DNA from: Bacillota bacterium
GTDB taxonomy: Bacteria; Bacteroidota; Bacteroidia; Bacteroidales; Bacteroidaceae
DNA: 62,645 nucleotides
Direction of reading: 5' to 3'
Assembly (NCBI GenBank): GCA_023664625.1
Contig: JAMPFD010000015.1
Span: forward strand, 1 to 62,645
Below, one piece after another: positions 26,881 to 34,119 of the stretch (positions are counted from its first letter, which is position 1; each line of letters begins with the position of its first letter). The notes under the pieces are model-generated. The model did no database searches. It was not told the origin of the DNA and was given only the letters and a program-made list of their open reading frames with translations. The position numbers and the translations under genes were made by a program.

Positions 26881-27771
26881 ATGAAGCATTACTATAACAA
26901 CACTCCGCAGGATTATTCCTACATGCAGGTGGAATACGAGGCTCCGTTACTTGACTATCTTTTGAAAAATATGAAGATGTCACGTAATAAAATAAAAGAT
27001 ATTCTACAAGGACGAGGCATAAAGGTTGGCGGTAAAACCGTTACTCAGTTTGATTATCCGTTGAAACGAGGTATGAAAATCGCTGTTTCCAAGTCAAAAC
27101 GTAATGACACTTTCAAGTCCAAATGGGTGAAGATTGTCTACGAAGACCGTTACCTTATTGTTGTGGAAAAAATGCCGGGAATACTCTCTATGGCGGGAGC
27201 ACATACGACACTTAATGTCAAGACGGTTCTTGACGAGTATTTTTGCAAGACACGTCAGAAGTGTCGGGCACATACCGTACACCGCCTTGACCGTGATACA
27301 AGCGGGCTGATGGTGTATGCAAAAGATATGGAGACGGAACAGATACTTGAGCATAATTGGCATGACATTGTCTTTGACCGCCGTTATGTTGCCGTTGTCT
27401 CTGGTGAGATGGAAGAGGATAAAGGTACGGTGGCAAACTGGCTGAAGGATAATAAAGCTTATGTGACTTACAGCTCTCCTGTCGATAATGGTGGTAAATA
27501 TGCTGTTACTCATTACCATACGCTGGCACGCACAACAGAACATTCTCTTGTGGAATATAAGTTGGAGACAGGGCGTAAGAATCAGATTCGTGTACATACG
27601 GCAGATCTCGGTCATCCTGTGTGTGGCGATGTGAAATACGGAAATGGAGATGATCCACTGCACCGTCTGTGCCTTCATGCATACATTCTTTGCTTCTATC
27701 ACCCGGTAACACGAGAACCTATGGAATTCTCCACACCTATACCGTCGAATTTCCGCAGGCTTTTTAAGTGA
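26881..27771 (+). CDS. RluA-family RNA pseudouridine synthase
   Basis: The 296-aa protein has an S4-type RNA-binding N-terminus (about 15-75, 'DYLLKNMKMSRNKIKDILQ') and a RluA/RluD catalytic domain. The catalytic motif HRLDRDTSGLMVYAK carries the nucleophilic Asp. ETGRKNQIRVH, which includes the RxxQIR signature, and the GHPVCGD region are present. Such enzymes isomerise specific uridines in 23S rRNA or tRNA; the exact site cannot be told. There is no close neighbour in the same transcript except perhaps the small gene that follows. Confidence 0.92.
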   Translation: MKHYYNNTPQDYSYMQVEYEAPLLDYLLKNMKMSRNKIKDILQGRGIKVGGKTVTQFDYPLKRGMKIAVSKSKRNDTFKSKWVKIVYEDRYLIVVEKMPGILSMAGAHTTLNVKTVLDEYFCKTRQKCRAHTVHRLDRDTSGLMVYAKDMETEQILEHNWHDIVFDRRYVAVVSGEMEEDKGTVANWLKDNKAYVTYSSPVDNGGKYAVTHYHTLARTTEHSLVEYKLETGRKNQIRVHTADLGHPVCGDVKYGNGDDPLHRLCLHAYILCFYHPVTREPMEFSTPIPSNFRRLFK

Positions 27772-27887
27772 AAGATGGTAACAGGAAAACTGTAAGATAC
27801 AGGGTGCTCTTACGTCAGCATCACAGTCTTTTATGGTGATACACAAAATATAATCAGTACAAAACCATATAATAATCAGTACGAACC

Positions 27888-28040
27888 ATGGAAAATCTGA
27901 CCTATTATGCCTTGTGCATCATAGCCCTCATTGTTGGAATATGGCTTGTGAAACGGTGTGTGGGATGCCTCATACGTTCAGTCATAACCCTCCTGATAAT
28001 TGCCGGTCTGGCATATGTTTATTTCGAATTCTACAGATAA
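27888..28040 (+). CDS. 50-residue membrane peptide, unknown function
   Basis: A short open frame, ATG 27888 to TAA, encodes MENLTYYALCII... with two hydrophobic stretches (about 5-20 and 28-46) joined by a short loop with a KRCVGC segment. It lies between the pseudouridine synthase gene and the rpsP promoter. I recognise no family. The even hydrophobicity suggests a real small membrane protein rather than chance, but the evidence is only the frame and composition. Confidence 0.5.
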   Translation: MENLTYYALCIIALIVGIWLVKRCVGCLIRSVITLLIIAGLAYVYFEFYR

Positions 28041-28108
28041 AAGTAGTAAAAAACGTTAAATATAACGTTCTCGCATGGTAAAGAATGCGTTAATTGACTA
28101 AAAGTGAG

Positions 28109-28116
28109 TAACTTTG
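28109..28116 (+). promoter_or_regulatory. -7 box of rpsP
   Basis: TAACTTTG followed by CA matches the Bacteroidetes box, 80 bp before the rpsP ATG. The leader between contains CTTCCACGTGCTGGAAG, a small stem that may be part of a translational control element. Confidence 0.5.
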
Positions 28117-28196
28117 CAATCGCTTCCACGTGCTGGAAGCATATTATCTAATTATTAACCGCGGCACGTGTGCCGCATAAAACAATTATTTAACCT

Positions 28197-28727
28197 ATGG
28201 CAACAAAAATCCGCCTTCAGCGTGGTGGCCGTAAGAGCTACGCATTCTACAGTGTTGTAATCGCAGATTCACGTGCTCCACGTGACGGTCGTTTCATTGA
28301 GAAGCTTGGCACTTACAACCCAAACACAAACCCTGCAACTGTTGATATCGATTTCGAGCGTGCTCTCTACTGGGTAGAGTGTGGTGCTCAGCCGACAGAC
28401 ACAGTGCGTAACATCCTCGGCAAAGAGGGCGTTTACCTTATGAAGCACCTTAAAGGTGGTGTTAAGAAGGGTGCGTTCGATGAGGCTGCCGTACAGCAGA
28501 AGTTTGACGCTTGGAAACAGGCAAAGGTAAACGGTATTGACGCAGCAAAGGCTGCCATTGCAAAGGCAAAGGATACCGCAAAGGCTACACAGCTTGCAGC
28601 AGAGAAGGCACAGAACGATGCAAAGGCTAAGGCTGTGGCAGAGAAGAAGGCTGCCGCTGCAGCAGCAAAGGCTGAAGCAGAGGCTGCAACTGAGGAGACT
28701 GAGGCAACAGAGGCTGCTGAGGCTTAA
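28197..28727 (+). CDS. rpsP: 30S ribosomal protein S16 with Ala/Lys-rich tail
   Basis: S16 binds 16S rRNA and helps assemble the 30S subunit. Residues 1-85 are the standard S16 core ([20 protein letters not shown], then [16 protein letters not shown]). The remaining ~90 residues form a helical Ala/Lys/Glu-rich tail ending in a Thr/Glu repeat ([13 protein letters not shown]). Classical S16 has about 80-90 residues; extended S16 occurs in Bacteroidetes, so the tail is a lineage trait. It is followed by a strong terminator and so is monocistronic. Confidence 0.95.
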   Translation: MATKIRLQRGGRKSYAFYSVVIADSRAPRDGRFIEKLGTYNPNTNPATVDIDFERALYWVECGAQPTDTVRNILGKEGVYLMKHLKGGVKKGAFDEAAVQQKFDAWKQAKVNGIDAAKAAIAKAKDTAKATQLAAEKAQNDAKAKAVAEKKAAAAAAKAEAEAATEETEATEAAEA

Positions 28728-28806
28728 TTCCCCACTTCTCCGTACCGGTCTGAAGAGTTTCCGTAGTAGGGGATGCTTCGGCGTTGCCTGTTATTGGAAA
28801 ATCCTA

Positions 28807-28855
28807 AAATCCGCATATATCCATAGAATCGGGATATATGCGGATTTCTTTTTTC
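28807..28855 (+). terminator. Terminator of rpsP
   Basis: AAATCCGCATATATCC at 28807-28822 pairs with its complement at 28832-28847 (16 bp), followed by CTTTTTTC. It is a strong rho-independent terminator and also faces the convergent tatC gene. Confidence 0.85.
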
Positions 28856-28899
28856 ATGCTCTTTTGTCCACAAAGTGCGGATTTCAGAGCACGCCTGTC

Positions 28900-29703
28900 T
28901 CATTTCCCTGTCATTCTCACGACTCTTATGCTTATTTCGTACAGCAGATAGAGTGGCATTGCGACAAGAACGAGTGTCATGACGTCCGGCGGAGTCACGA
29001 CTGCAGCAACAACCATGATGGCGAGAAAGGCATGTTTCCTGTATTCAGAGAGCATGCCTGATGAGACAAATCCCATTTTTGCCACTGCAAAGGCGATGAC
29101 AGGCAACTGGAATACTGCTCCCATGAGCAGGGTCAGGGTAGTGAAAGTTGAGATATAGCTGTCAAGGGTTATTGTGCTGTGGATCCTTTCCGCCACACTG
29201 TACGTTCCGAGAAAGCGGAAGGATATCGGGAACAGGACATAATAGCTCATGAGCACACCGAGGATGAACAGGACGTATGTGACACCGAGGATGCGTACGG
29301 AATACCGCCTCTCATTGTCGTAAAGTGCGGGGGAGACAAAGCGGAACAACTCATAGAGTATATATGGTGAGGCAGCAAGCATGCCGATGTACAGGGCTGT
29401 CGTTATGTGTGTCATGAACTGGCTTGAGAGTTCTGTGGCTATCAGGTCCACGTGGTATTCTCCGAACCGGAATTCTGGCAGTCCTGCTGAATGTGCCAGC
29501 CGCTCTATGCATCGGTAGGTTACGAAATCATGTTCGCTCGGTGCAAGCAGAATCTGCCAGGTAATATCCTTCATGCAGAACACAGCAAAGGCAATAATCC
29601 CCGTGATTCCCAATATCCGGAAAATCATTTGGCGGAGCACCTCAAGATGTCCGCCAAAAGTAAGAAGTCCGTTGCTGTCATTCTCTTCTTTCATTCTGTC
29701 CAC
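28900..29703 (-). CDS. tatC: Twin-arginine translocase subunit TatC
   Basis: TatC is the core receptor that recognises twin-arginine signals on folded proteins at the inner membrane. The 267-aa product has six membrane helices and the family landmarks: [12 protein letters not shown] at the N-terminus (the HLxELR-like signature) and the [13 protein letters not shown] cytoplasmic loop with the 'F..PgL...Er' motif. It overlaps tatA by 26 bases, and both lie just downstream of the CXXX peptide-maturation genes. This suggests this Tat pair serves those peptides, which have twin-arginine signals. The call is sure; the dedicated role is inferred. Confidence 0.95.
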   Translation of the reverse strand: MDRMKEENDSNGLLTFGGHLEVLRQMIFRILGITGIIAFAVFCMKDITWQILLAPSEHDFVTYRCIERLAHSAGLPEFRFGEYHVDLIATELSSQFMTHITTALYIGMLAASPYILYELFRFVSPALYDNERRYSVRILGVTYVLFILGVLMSYYVLFPISFRFLGTYSVAERIHSTITLDSYISTFTTLTLLMGAVFQLPVIAFAVAKMGFVSSGMLSEYRKHAFLAIMVVAAVVTPPDVMTLVLVAMPLYLLYEISIRVVRMTGK

Positions 29704-29971
29704 GGTCGTTTATCTCTCCTGTCCTTCCTTCCTGTCTTTCCCCGTCCACGTCAGTGACCGGGCTGTTCGGATTCTCTGTCAGTGTCAGTTCGTCGTCCGG
29801 CTCTTCGTCCTGCCCGTTGACACCTTTCTTGAACTCCTTCACTCCCTGTCCGAGTCCGCGCATCATCTCCGGCAACTTCTTGCCGCCGAAGAGAAGCAGA
29901 GCCATGCCGCCGATCAGCAGCAATTCCGTTGTCCCAATAAATAGGATAGGGGCAAATAATATGTCAGTCAT
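29678..29971 (-). CDS. tatA: Sec-independent translocase TatA/TatB
   Basis: TatA multimers form the pore for folded proteins. The 97-aa product has a short membrane helix (about 13-29), then the amphipathic helix [23 protein letters not shown], including the conserved FGGKKLPE motif. The Asp/Glu- and Arg-rich tail is variable. One gene only is present here, as in minimal TatAC systems in which TatA also does the TatB task. It overlaps tatC and follows the CXXX system gene by 12 bp. Confidence 0.93.
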   Translation of the reverse strand: MTDILFAPILFIGTTELLLIGGMALLLFGGKKLPEMMRGLGQGVKEFKKGVNGQDEEPDDELTLTENPNSPVTDVDGERQEGRTGEINDRGQNERRE

Positions 29972-29983
29972 GGTAAGTCTTCT

Positions 29984-30262
29984 TTATTCGTTCGTCACGA
30001 GATAAATTCCGCATGTATCGAAATTTATTTCCCAGCTTCCGTCTTCCGCACTTTCCCAGCTGTATTTCTTTCCCATGCGGTCCCACCATGACTGGAACTT
30101 CGTGCCGGTCTCACCGAGGTCCGTTACAAGTTTTTCGTACAATTCAGCGTTGTCCGCCGTAAGAATCTTAGCCAGTTCATTCAATCCGTTGCGACGCTCA
30201 AAGAGAGTCTGAATTTCATTTTTCTCGTCAGGAGTCACCTGACCTATAAGTTTCTTTGCCAT
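29984..30262 (-). CDS. CXXX repeat peptide modification system protein
   Basis: From the ATG at 30262 (MAKKLIGQVT...) the product has 92 residues; a longer frame back to 30400 adds only a basic Arg-rich segment and is not favoured. The start 'LIGQVTPDEKNEIQTLFERRNGL' and the later SWWDRMGKKYSW with a C-terminal 'FDTCGIYLV' fit, from memory, the small protein found with Bacteroidetes CXXX-repeat peptide maturases. Its biochemical role is unknown; it could be a peptide recognition or carrier factor. It is 12 bp ahead of tatA and so cotranscribed with the translocase. Confidence 0.72.
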   Translation of the reverse strand: MAKKLIGQVTPDEKNEIQTLFERRNGLNELAKILTADNAELYEKLVTDLGETGTKFQSWWDRMGKKYSWESAEDGSWEINFDTCGIYLVTNE

Positions 30263-30475
30263 TGTATGTAATATGAATTTCTTTAATATTATGTGTATGA
30301 TTCCTTTGACAAGCCGCCTGACACGGTTCCTGTGCTGCATCCGTCCGCCGCCTTTTACCGACAATCTCCCCATGGAAAGAGGTTTGCTTTTCTGTCTCAC
30401 AGGTCCCTGCGGAGACGGATCTTTTGCACTATGCTGTATCTGTCTGATTATTAGAGGGAAATGTGTTGAGACATG

Positions 30476-30563
30476 AAAGGTAACGTTTTATGGTGTGAAA
30501 GGTAACGATTTACAATGTAAAAGGTAACCTTTCGCAAGGTAAACCGTTATCTTTTGGAAATAT
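30476..30563 (+). repeat. 22-bp tandem array, copy 3
   Basis: Four units start at 30476, 30498, 30520 and 30542. The first three begin AAAGGTAAC and the last AACCGTTAT, so the last is in the opposite sense. It fills the 361-bp gap between the maturase gene (ends at 30624) and the CXXX system protein gene. Apart from this array and the leader of the tat gene run I see nothing else there. Confidence 0.8.
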
Positions 30564-30623
30564 GTCTGACGGGCTCATTGTCAGGAACGCCCTCCGTGCA
30601 GTGTCAGGCATGTAATATGTCTT

Positions 30624-31562
30624 CTATTCCTCTTTGATGTCAAAGGGGTCGAGATAGCTGATTTCCTTGATTTCACTGTCAGGAAGGAACGTGCCGTGCT
30701 TTCGGATTTCCTCAAGAAGCTCACGGGAGGCATTGCGCTCCAGATGTGCCGCGACGCACTGCTCATGGCTTGGCGTGTTCACCTCGTATGTCATCTTGCG
30801 GTTCAGCCATACGCAGCGCCTGCACTGATAGGCATCGCAGTTGCGGCAGAGCGGTGCGTGGCCGATCCTGTACAGTTGCGGATTACGGATGTCAGGCCCG
30901 TGTTCCGGATCGCCGGCGGACATGCCCTCCTCCATATGGTAAAATGCCGGGCAGACGTAGAATCTGCCGTCAGGAGCGAGGGCAATGCTTGTGTCGCCGG
31001 CTCCGCAGTTATTCATCTCACTGAGCATCATGCGGTCAGTGAGCAGGTTCAGCTGAGGGGACTTGCCTGCGACATAAAGTTCCGCAAGTTTTTCAGACAA
31101 GTCTTTCAACACCATGCGGTAGTTCCTGAAATCTTCTTCCGTAAAGGTCTCGATGTCTGTCACGACAATGTTCAGCCTGTCCGTTCTCTCCATGATTCCG
31201 CAGACGGCGGGGACACTGGCGAAAAGGTCTGTCTTGTCCGTGCGCAGGACATATGACGTGTCCTGCATGATTTCCGCTTTGGCAAGCATGGCAGTGCCGT
31301 CGGCTACGGCGACATCCGTTTTTCCTTTTGCCGATACTGGCTTGATGTCGGTATGGTCGATGCTGTCTATGATTTCCTTGTATTCATGCGGAAGTTCATA
31401 TTCCGGATAGACAAACTGGATATTGAGATTCTCCTTCATTCCGAACAGAATACCGGCTCTCAGCGTCTCCGGCGGCATCAGCCGGCGTTCTGTCTTCATG
31501 TTTCCGTAATGGCAGTACGACACACTTGTGTCGTCAAGCAGTATTATAAGGTATTTCAGCAT
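30624..31562 (-). CDS. CXXX repeat peptide maturase (SPASM-like Cys cluster protein)
   Basis: The 312-aa protein has no CxxxCxxC radical-SAM triad but has a C-terminal cysteine array: CGAGDTSIALAPDGRFYVCPAFY (about 198-220), then CRNCDAYQCRRC (about 250-262) and a last Cys near 282. This is the layout of SPASM auxiliary iron-sulfur domains in peptide maturases. It matches my recollection of the 'CXXX repeat peptide maturase' family that accompanies the radical SAM enzyme. The likely role is in guiding or modifying the Cys-rich substrate together with that enzyme. It starts 3 bp after the radical SAM gene, so the two are surely one operon. Confidence 0.78.
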   Translation of the reverse strand: MLKYLIILLDDTSVSYCHYGNMKTERRLMPPETLRAGILFGMKENLNIQFVYPEYELPHEYKEIIDSIDHTDIKPVSAKGKTDVAVADGTAMLAKAEIMQDTSYVLRTDKTDLFASVPAVCGIMERTDRLNIVVTDIETFTEEDFRNYRMVLKDLSEKLAELYVAGKSPQLNLLTDRMMLSEMNNCGAGDTSIALAPDGRFYVCPAFYHMEEGMSAGDPEHGPDIRNPQLYRIGHAPLCRNCDAYQCRRCVWLNRKMTYEVNTPSHEQCVAAHLERNASRELLEEIRKHGTFLPDSEIKEISYLDPFDIKEE

Positions 31563-31565
31563 GGT

Positions 31566-32816
31566 TCAGCAGGTTATTTCGTTTGACTTGGGCTTGTTCT
31601 TCTCGTATTCCTCACGCTCGCCTTCAAGTTCAAGCTTTCGGAAAAGCTTGTTCCAGTAGTAGTTGTTGGCGCGGACACGTGCCTTGTGCATCTTGCAGAT
31701 GGCCGTGCTCCTTTGGAATACGGTCGGTGTGCACGCCGCGTCAAAGTTCTCGCCCTGACACCATGCGCAGCCGCTTGCCACCTCGCAGTCGATACATTCC
31801 TGCGGCGACTGCGTGCACCGGTCAAGGGTGAGGAACGGACGGAGTCTGTTCTTATCTATGCCGTCACGGATATTGCCTATCACCCACGCCTTCTTCTCAC
31901 GCAGGGAGTACTGGGCAAAGCGGGTGCAGGGATAGAAGATTCCGGCCGCGTCGACTGCGAGCATCCTGCCGGCACCACACCAGTTGTTGTTCTCCCGAAC
32001 CTTATCCATAGGCTTGCCGATACTCTCCGAGAAGAAGGAGCAGGCATAGTCACGGTAGTACCCGCCGTCAATTATAGCGTCAGCCAACAGCATAAGCTGC
32101 TCCTCCAACAGCCTGTCGTCGCCTTCGTGCCATACGTCCTCGAACACGCAGTTGATGTTCACCTCGTGGATTCCGAGTGAGTAGAGATGCAACACGCTTT
32201 CGCAGATATACGGAATGTCAGCCGAAGAGATCGTCACTTTCGTGCCTGCGCCGGGAAACTGCTCAAGCCACAGCGGGATGTTGCGCACCACATCGTCGTA
32301 CGAGCCGCGCTCCTCATCAGCCTCAGGCATGATTCCGCGTTCCATCTCCGGAGTCTTCCAGATGCGGTTAAGGTCGTGCTTGCGCCGGGTGCCGTCAATG
32401 GTTATGCCGATGCTCAGATGCTCCCTGTTCTTCTTGATGAAGTCCTGCACCTTCTCCGTATGGTAGTTTATGCCGTTGGTGGAGAACGAGAAGCGGTAGG
32501 AGTTGAACCAGTGGTGGTTCCTGCGGAACATCTCCGTCTTCAGATAGTCACAGATTTTGTCTATCAAGTCTATCTCTAAAAATGGCTCGCCGCCGATGAA
32601 GTCCCAAACGACACTCTCCTCCTTGAAATCGTCCTCGTGGTCAAGGATATAGTCTATTGTCTGCCTGGCCACCTCCCATGGCATGCGTTCCTTCGTGTTC
32701 TTGCCTACAAGATAGCAGTACTTGCAGGCGAGCTGGCAGTCTTTAGTCACGATGAACGTTATGTTCTTGGCAATGCCGGACTGCCAGCCCTTATCTTGTT
32801 CTTTTATTACATCCAT
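31566..32816 (-). CDS. Radical SAM peptide maturase, CXXX-repeat target family
   Basis: The 416-aa protein has the radical SAM motif at Cys27, Cys31 and Cys34 (CQLACKYC), which ligates the 4Fe-4S cluster that cleaves SAM. The C-terminal SPASM-type domain has Cys at CGAGRM, YPCTRF and the CIDCEVASGCAWC stretch. Such enzymes generate crosslinks, often Cys thioethers, in ribosomal peptides. The genes just upstream encode the CXXX-repeat candidates for substrate. There is no signal peptide, as expected for a cytoplasmic iron-sulfur enzyme. The reaction product is not deducible from sequence. Confidence 0.9.
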   Translation of the reverse strand: MDVIKEQDKGWQSGIAKNITFIVTKDCQLACKYCYLVGKNTKERMPWEVARQTIDYILDHEDDFKEESVVWDFIGGEPFLEIDLIDKICDYLKTEMFRRNHHWFNSYRFSFSTNGINYHTEKVQDFIKKNREHLSIGITIDGTRRKHDLNRIWKTPEMERGIMPEADEERGSYDDVVRNIPLWLEQFPGAGTKVTISSADIPYICESVLHLYSLGIHEVNINCVFEDVWHEGDDRLLEEQLMLLADAIIDGGYYRDYACSFFSESIGKPMDKVRENNNWCGAGRMLAVDAAGIFYPCTRFAQYSLREKKAWVIGNIRDGIDKNRLRPFLTLDRCTQSPQECIDCEVASGCAWCQGENFDAACTPTVFQRSTAICKMHKARVRANNYYWNKLFRKLELEGEREEYEKNKPKSNEITC

Positions 32817-32819
32817 ATT

Positions 32820-33110
32820 TTATCTGTAACTGGATGAGGTACATTGGCCGTAACAATTTCCTTTGCATGTCCGTTTGCAATCTCCTTTACATGAACCGGA
32901 GCAGTCATTCTGACATCGCCACTCACAAGTTCCCTTGCAGCTGTTGCATCCTCCCTCACAGGTATAACGGCAATCATTGCTTATGGTCTCCGCTGCTTTA
33001 CTCAGATAAGGATTACCTGATAAAACAATTCCGCCGATTATCGGCAACACACCTTTGGATATCCTTTTGAAGAAACTTCTTCTTGAAAGTATATTGTTCT
33101 TGTTCTCCAT
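32820..33110 (-). CDS. CXXX-repeat peptide A with Tat signal (maturase substrate)
   Basis: The 96-aa precursor starts with a twin-arginine signal: SRRSFFK at residues 9-15, a hydrophobic stretch 20-31 and an AxA-like end near 40. The mature part has 12 cysteines at 47, 51, 55, 58, 62, 66, 70, 74, 78, 82, 86 and 90; all gaps are four except one of three. That spacing is the substrate signature of the radical SAM gene 3 bp downstream. The Tat signal implies export after folding or crosslinking in the cytoplasm. Composition is rich in Gly, Lys and Asp. Confidence 0.85.
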   Translation of the reverse strand: MENKNNILSRRSFFKRISKGVLPIIGGIVLSGNPYLSKAAETISNDCRYTCEGGCNSCKGTCEWRCQNDCSGSCKGDCKRTCKGNCYGQCTSSSYR

Positions 33111-33140
33111 ATTTTTTCTTATTTAATTGTGATTGATAAA

Positions 33141-33434
33141 TTAACGCAGGCAATTCTTACAGGTAGTGTCACAGTATCCTTTGCATGAACCGTCACATTC
33201 TCCTGAGCAGTTACCGCCACATCCTTTGCACCCTCCTTCACAGCCACCATGGCAATTTCTCTGACATGCTCCCCAACAATTGTCATCACATCCCATCTGG
33301 GTTTCTGATGCTTTTACAATTGCCGGGGCACCTGCGAGAATGATGCCACCGACGATTGGCAATACACTTTTTGCTGTTTTCTTGAAGAATTCACGTCTTG
33401 ACTGAAGTTCTTCCTGCTGGTTTTTCTTTGTCAT
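33141..33434 (-). CDS. CXXX-repeat peptide B with Tat signal
   Basis: Chosen from ATG 33434 (MTKKNQQ...) to give 97 aa; a longer frame to 33641 overlaps the upstream gene and lacks the Tat context. SRREFFK at residues 12-18 is a canonical twin-arginine motif, followed by the hydrophobic VLPIVGGIILAG. The mature part has 13 cysteines from 49 to 95 spaced by four with two gaps of three. It is a Gly-rich paralogue of peptide A, located 30 bp upstream of it. Confidence 0.85.
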   Translation of the reverse strand: MTKKNQQEELQSRREFFKKTAKSVLPIVGGIILAGAPAIVKASETQMGCDDNCWGACQRNCHGGCEGGCKGCGGNCSGECDGSCKGYCDTTCKNCLR

Positions 33435-33469
33435 AAAGTTTGATTTTAGGAGTGAAACTAAAGTTATGT

Positions 33470-33802
33470 CTATATTCTGTACCTCACCTGACATCTTGGA
33501 CAGACCCATCTGTAATCTTTTATCGGCTGCACGCCTCTGCCGCCGCAATAGTTGCATGGATCGCATAGGGTTCCGTTTCTGCGGCATGCATCTTTTGTGC
33601 GGCCGTATCCGTACCATCCTTTTCCGTTGCACTGTCTGCAACGCTTTTCTCCGACCTTCACTAATGCCTGATGCAACTGTACGTCACAGTTCGGACAATA
33701 GTAGCCTTGTGGCGATGTCGTTTCAGCCGTCCGGCTCTCCTTGGCAGATGTCCATGCCATGGCAGTGACGGCAATCATGATAATGCAAAATAGTTTTTTC
33801 AT
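33470..33802 (-). CDS. Secreted CxxCxGxG (DnaJ-like zinc-ribbon) protein
   Basis: The 110-aa protein has a Sec-type signal (MKKLFCIIMIAVTAMAWTSA) and four Cys pairs: YCPNC, CRQCNGKGWYGYGR, CDPCNYCGGRG and VCPRC. Two have the CxxCxGxG form of the DnaJ central domain, which binds zinc and unfolded protein. It has no Tat motif, so it probably goes through Sec. It lies between two substrate genes of the CXXX system and may be a periplasmic partner, such as a chaperone or thiol-handling factor, for the exported peptides. That role is inference. Confidence 0.65.
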   Translation of the reverse strand: MKKLFCIIMIAVTAMAWTSAKESRTAETTSPQGYYCPNCDVQLHQALVKVGEKRCRQCNGKGWYGYGRTKDACRRNGTLCDPCNYCGGRGVQPIKDYRWVCPRCQVRYRI

Positions 33803-33833
33803 CGTAGTTAAGTTTTATGAGTTAGTAAACTGG

Positions 33834-34115
33834 CTATGCACTTGTATGGTAGCATGTGTTTGTGCACAGGTTCCTGCAAGTGTCTGTACAAAGGTTCTTA
33901 CATGTAGAGGTACAATAGTTTCCGCAGCCGTAGCTGTCATAGCCTCCTCCGCTGCTGTATCCTCCTCCGCTGCCGATATTTGAGACGGAATTCATCAAGG
34001 CACTTTGAAATGTGTCACAGCCGGACATTATCAGCCCGAGCATCGGCAAGGAAACGCATGCCGCTTTCTTGAAGAATTGTCTGCGCGTCTGAAGTCCTGA
34101 ATTATTCTTTTCCAT
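33834..34115 (-). CDS. CXXX-repeat lipopeptide C with Tat signal
   Basis: The 93-aa precursor has TRRQFFKK at residues 10-17, a hydrophobic stretch and a lipobox-like LIMSGC, which would place acylated Cys at 33. A Gly/Ser/Tyr linker (about 48-63) follows, then seven cysteines at 64, 68, 72, 76, 80, 84 and 88, with perfect period four and Thr, Asn and Leu between. It looks like a Tat-exported lipoprotein version of peptides A and B. It is 31 bp ahead of the CxxCxGxG gene. Confidence 0.8.
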   Translation of the reverse strand: MEKNNSGLQTRRQFFKKAACVSLPMLGLIMSGCDTFQSALMNSVSNIGSGGGYSSGGGYDSYGCGNYCTSTCKNLCTDTCRNLCTNTCYHTSA

Positions 34116-34119
34116 GTCT

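Noticed and set aside
31686..32180. 164-aa + strand frame over the radical SAM gene
   Set aside because: The minus strand encodes the complete CxxxCxxC and SPASM motifs, so this frame is a shadow.
33141..33641. Longer 166-aa form of peptide B
   Set aside because: The extra N-terminus overlaps the CxxCxGxG gene in another frame. The ATG at 33434 puts the Tat motif at residue 13, as in A and C.
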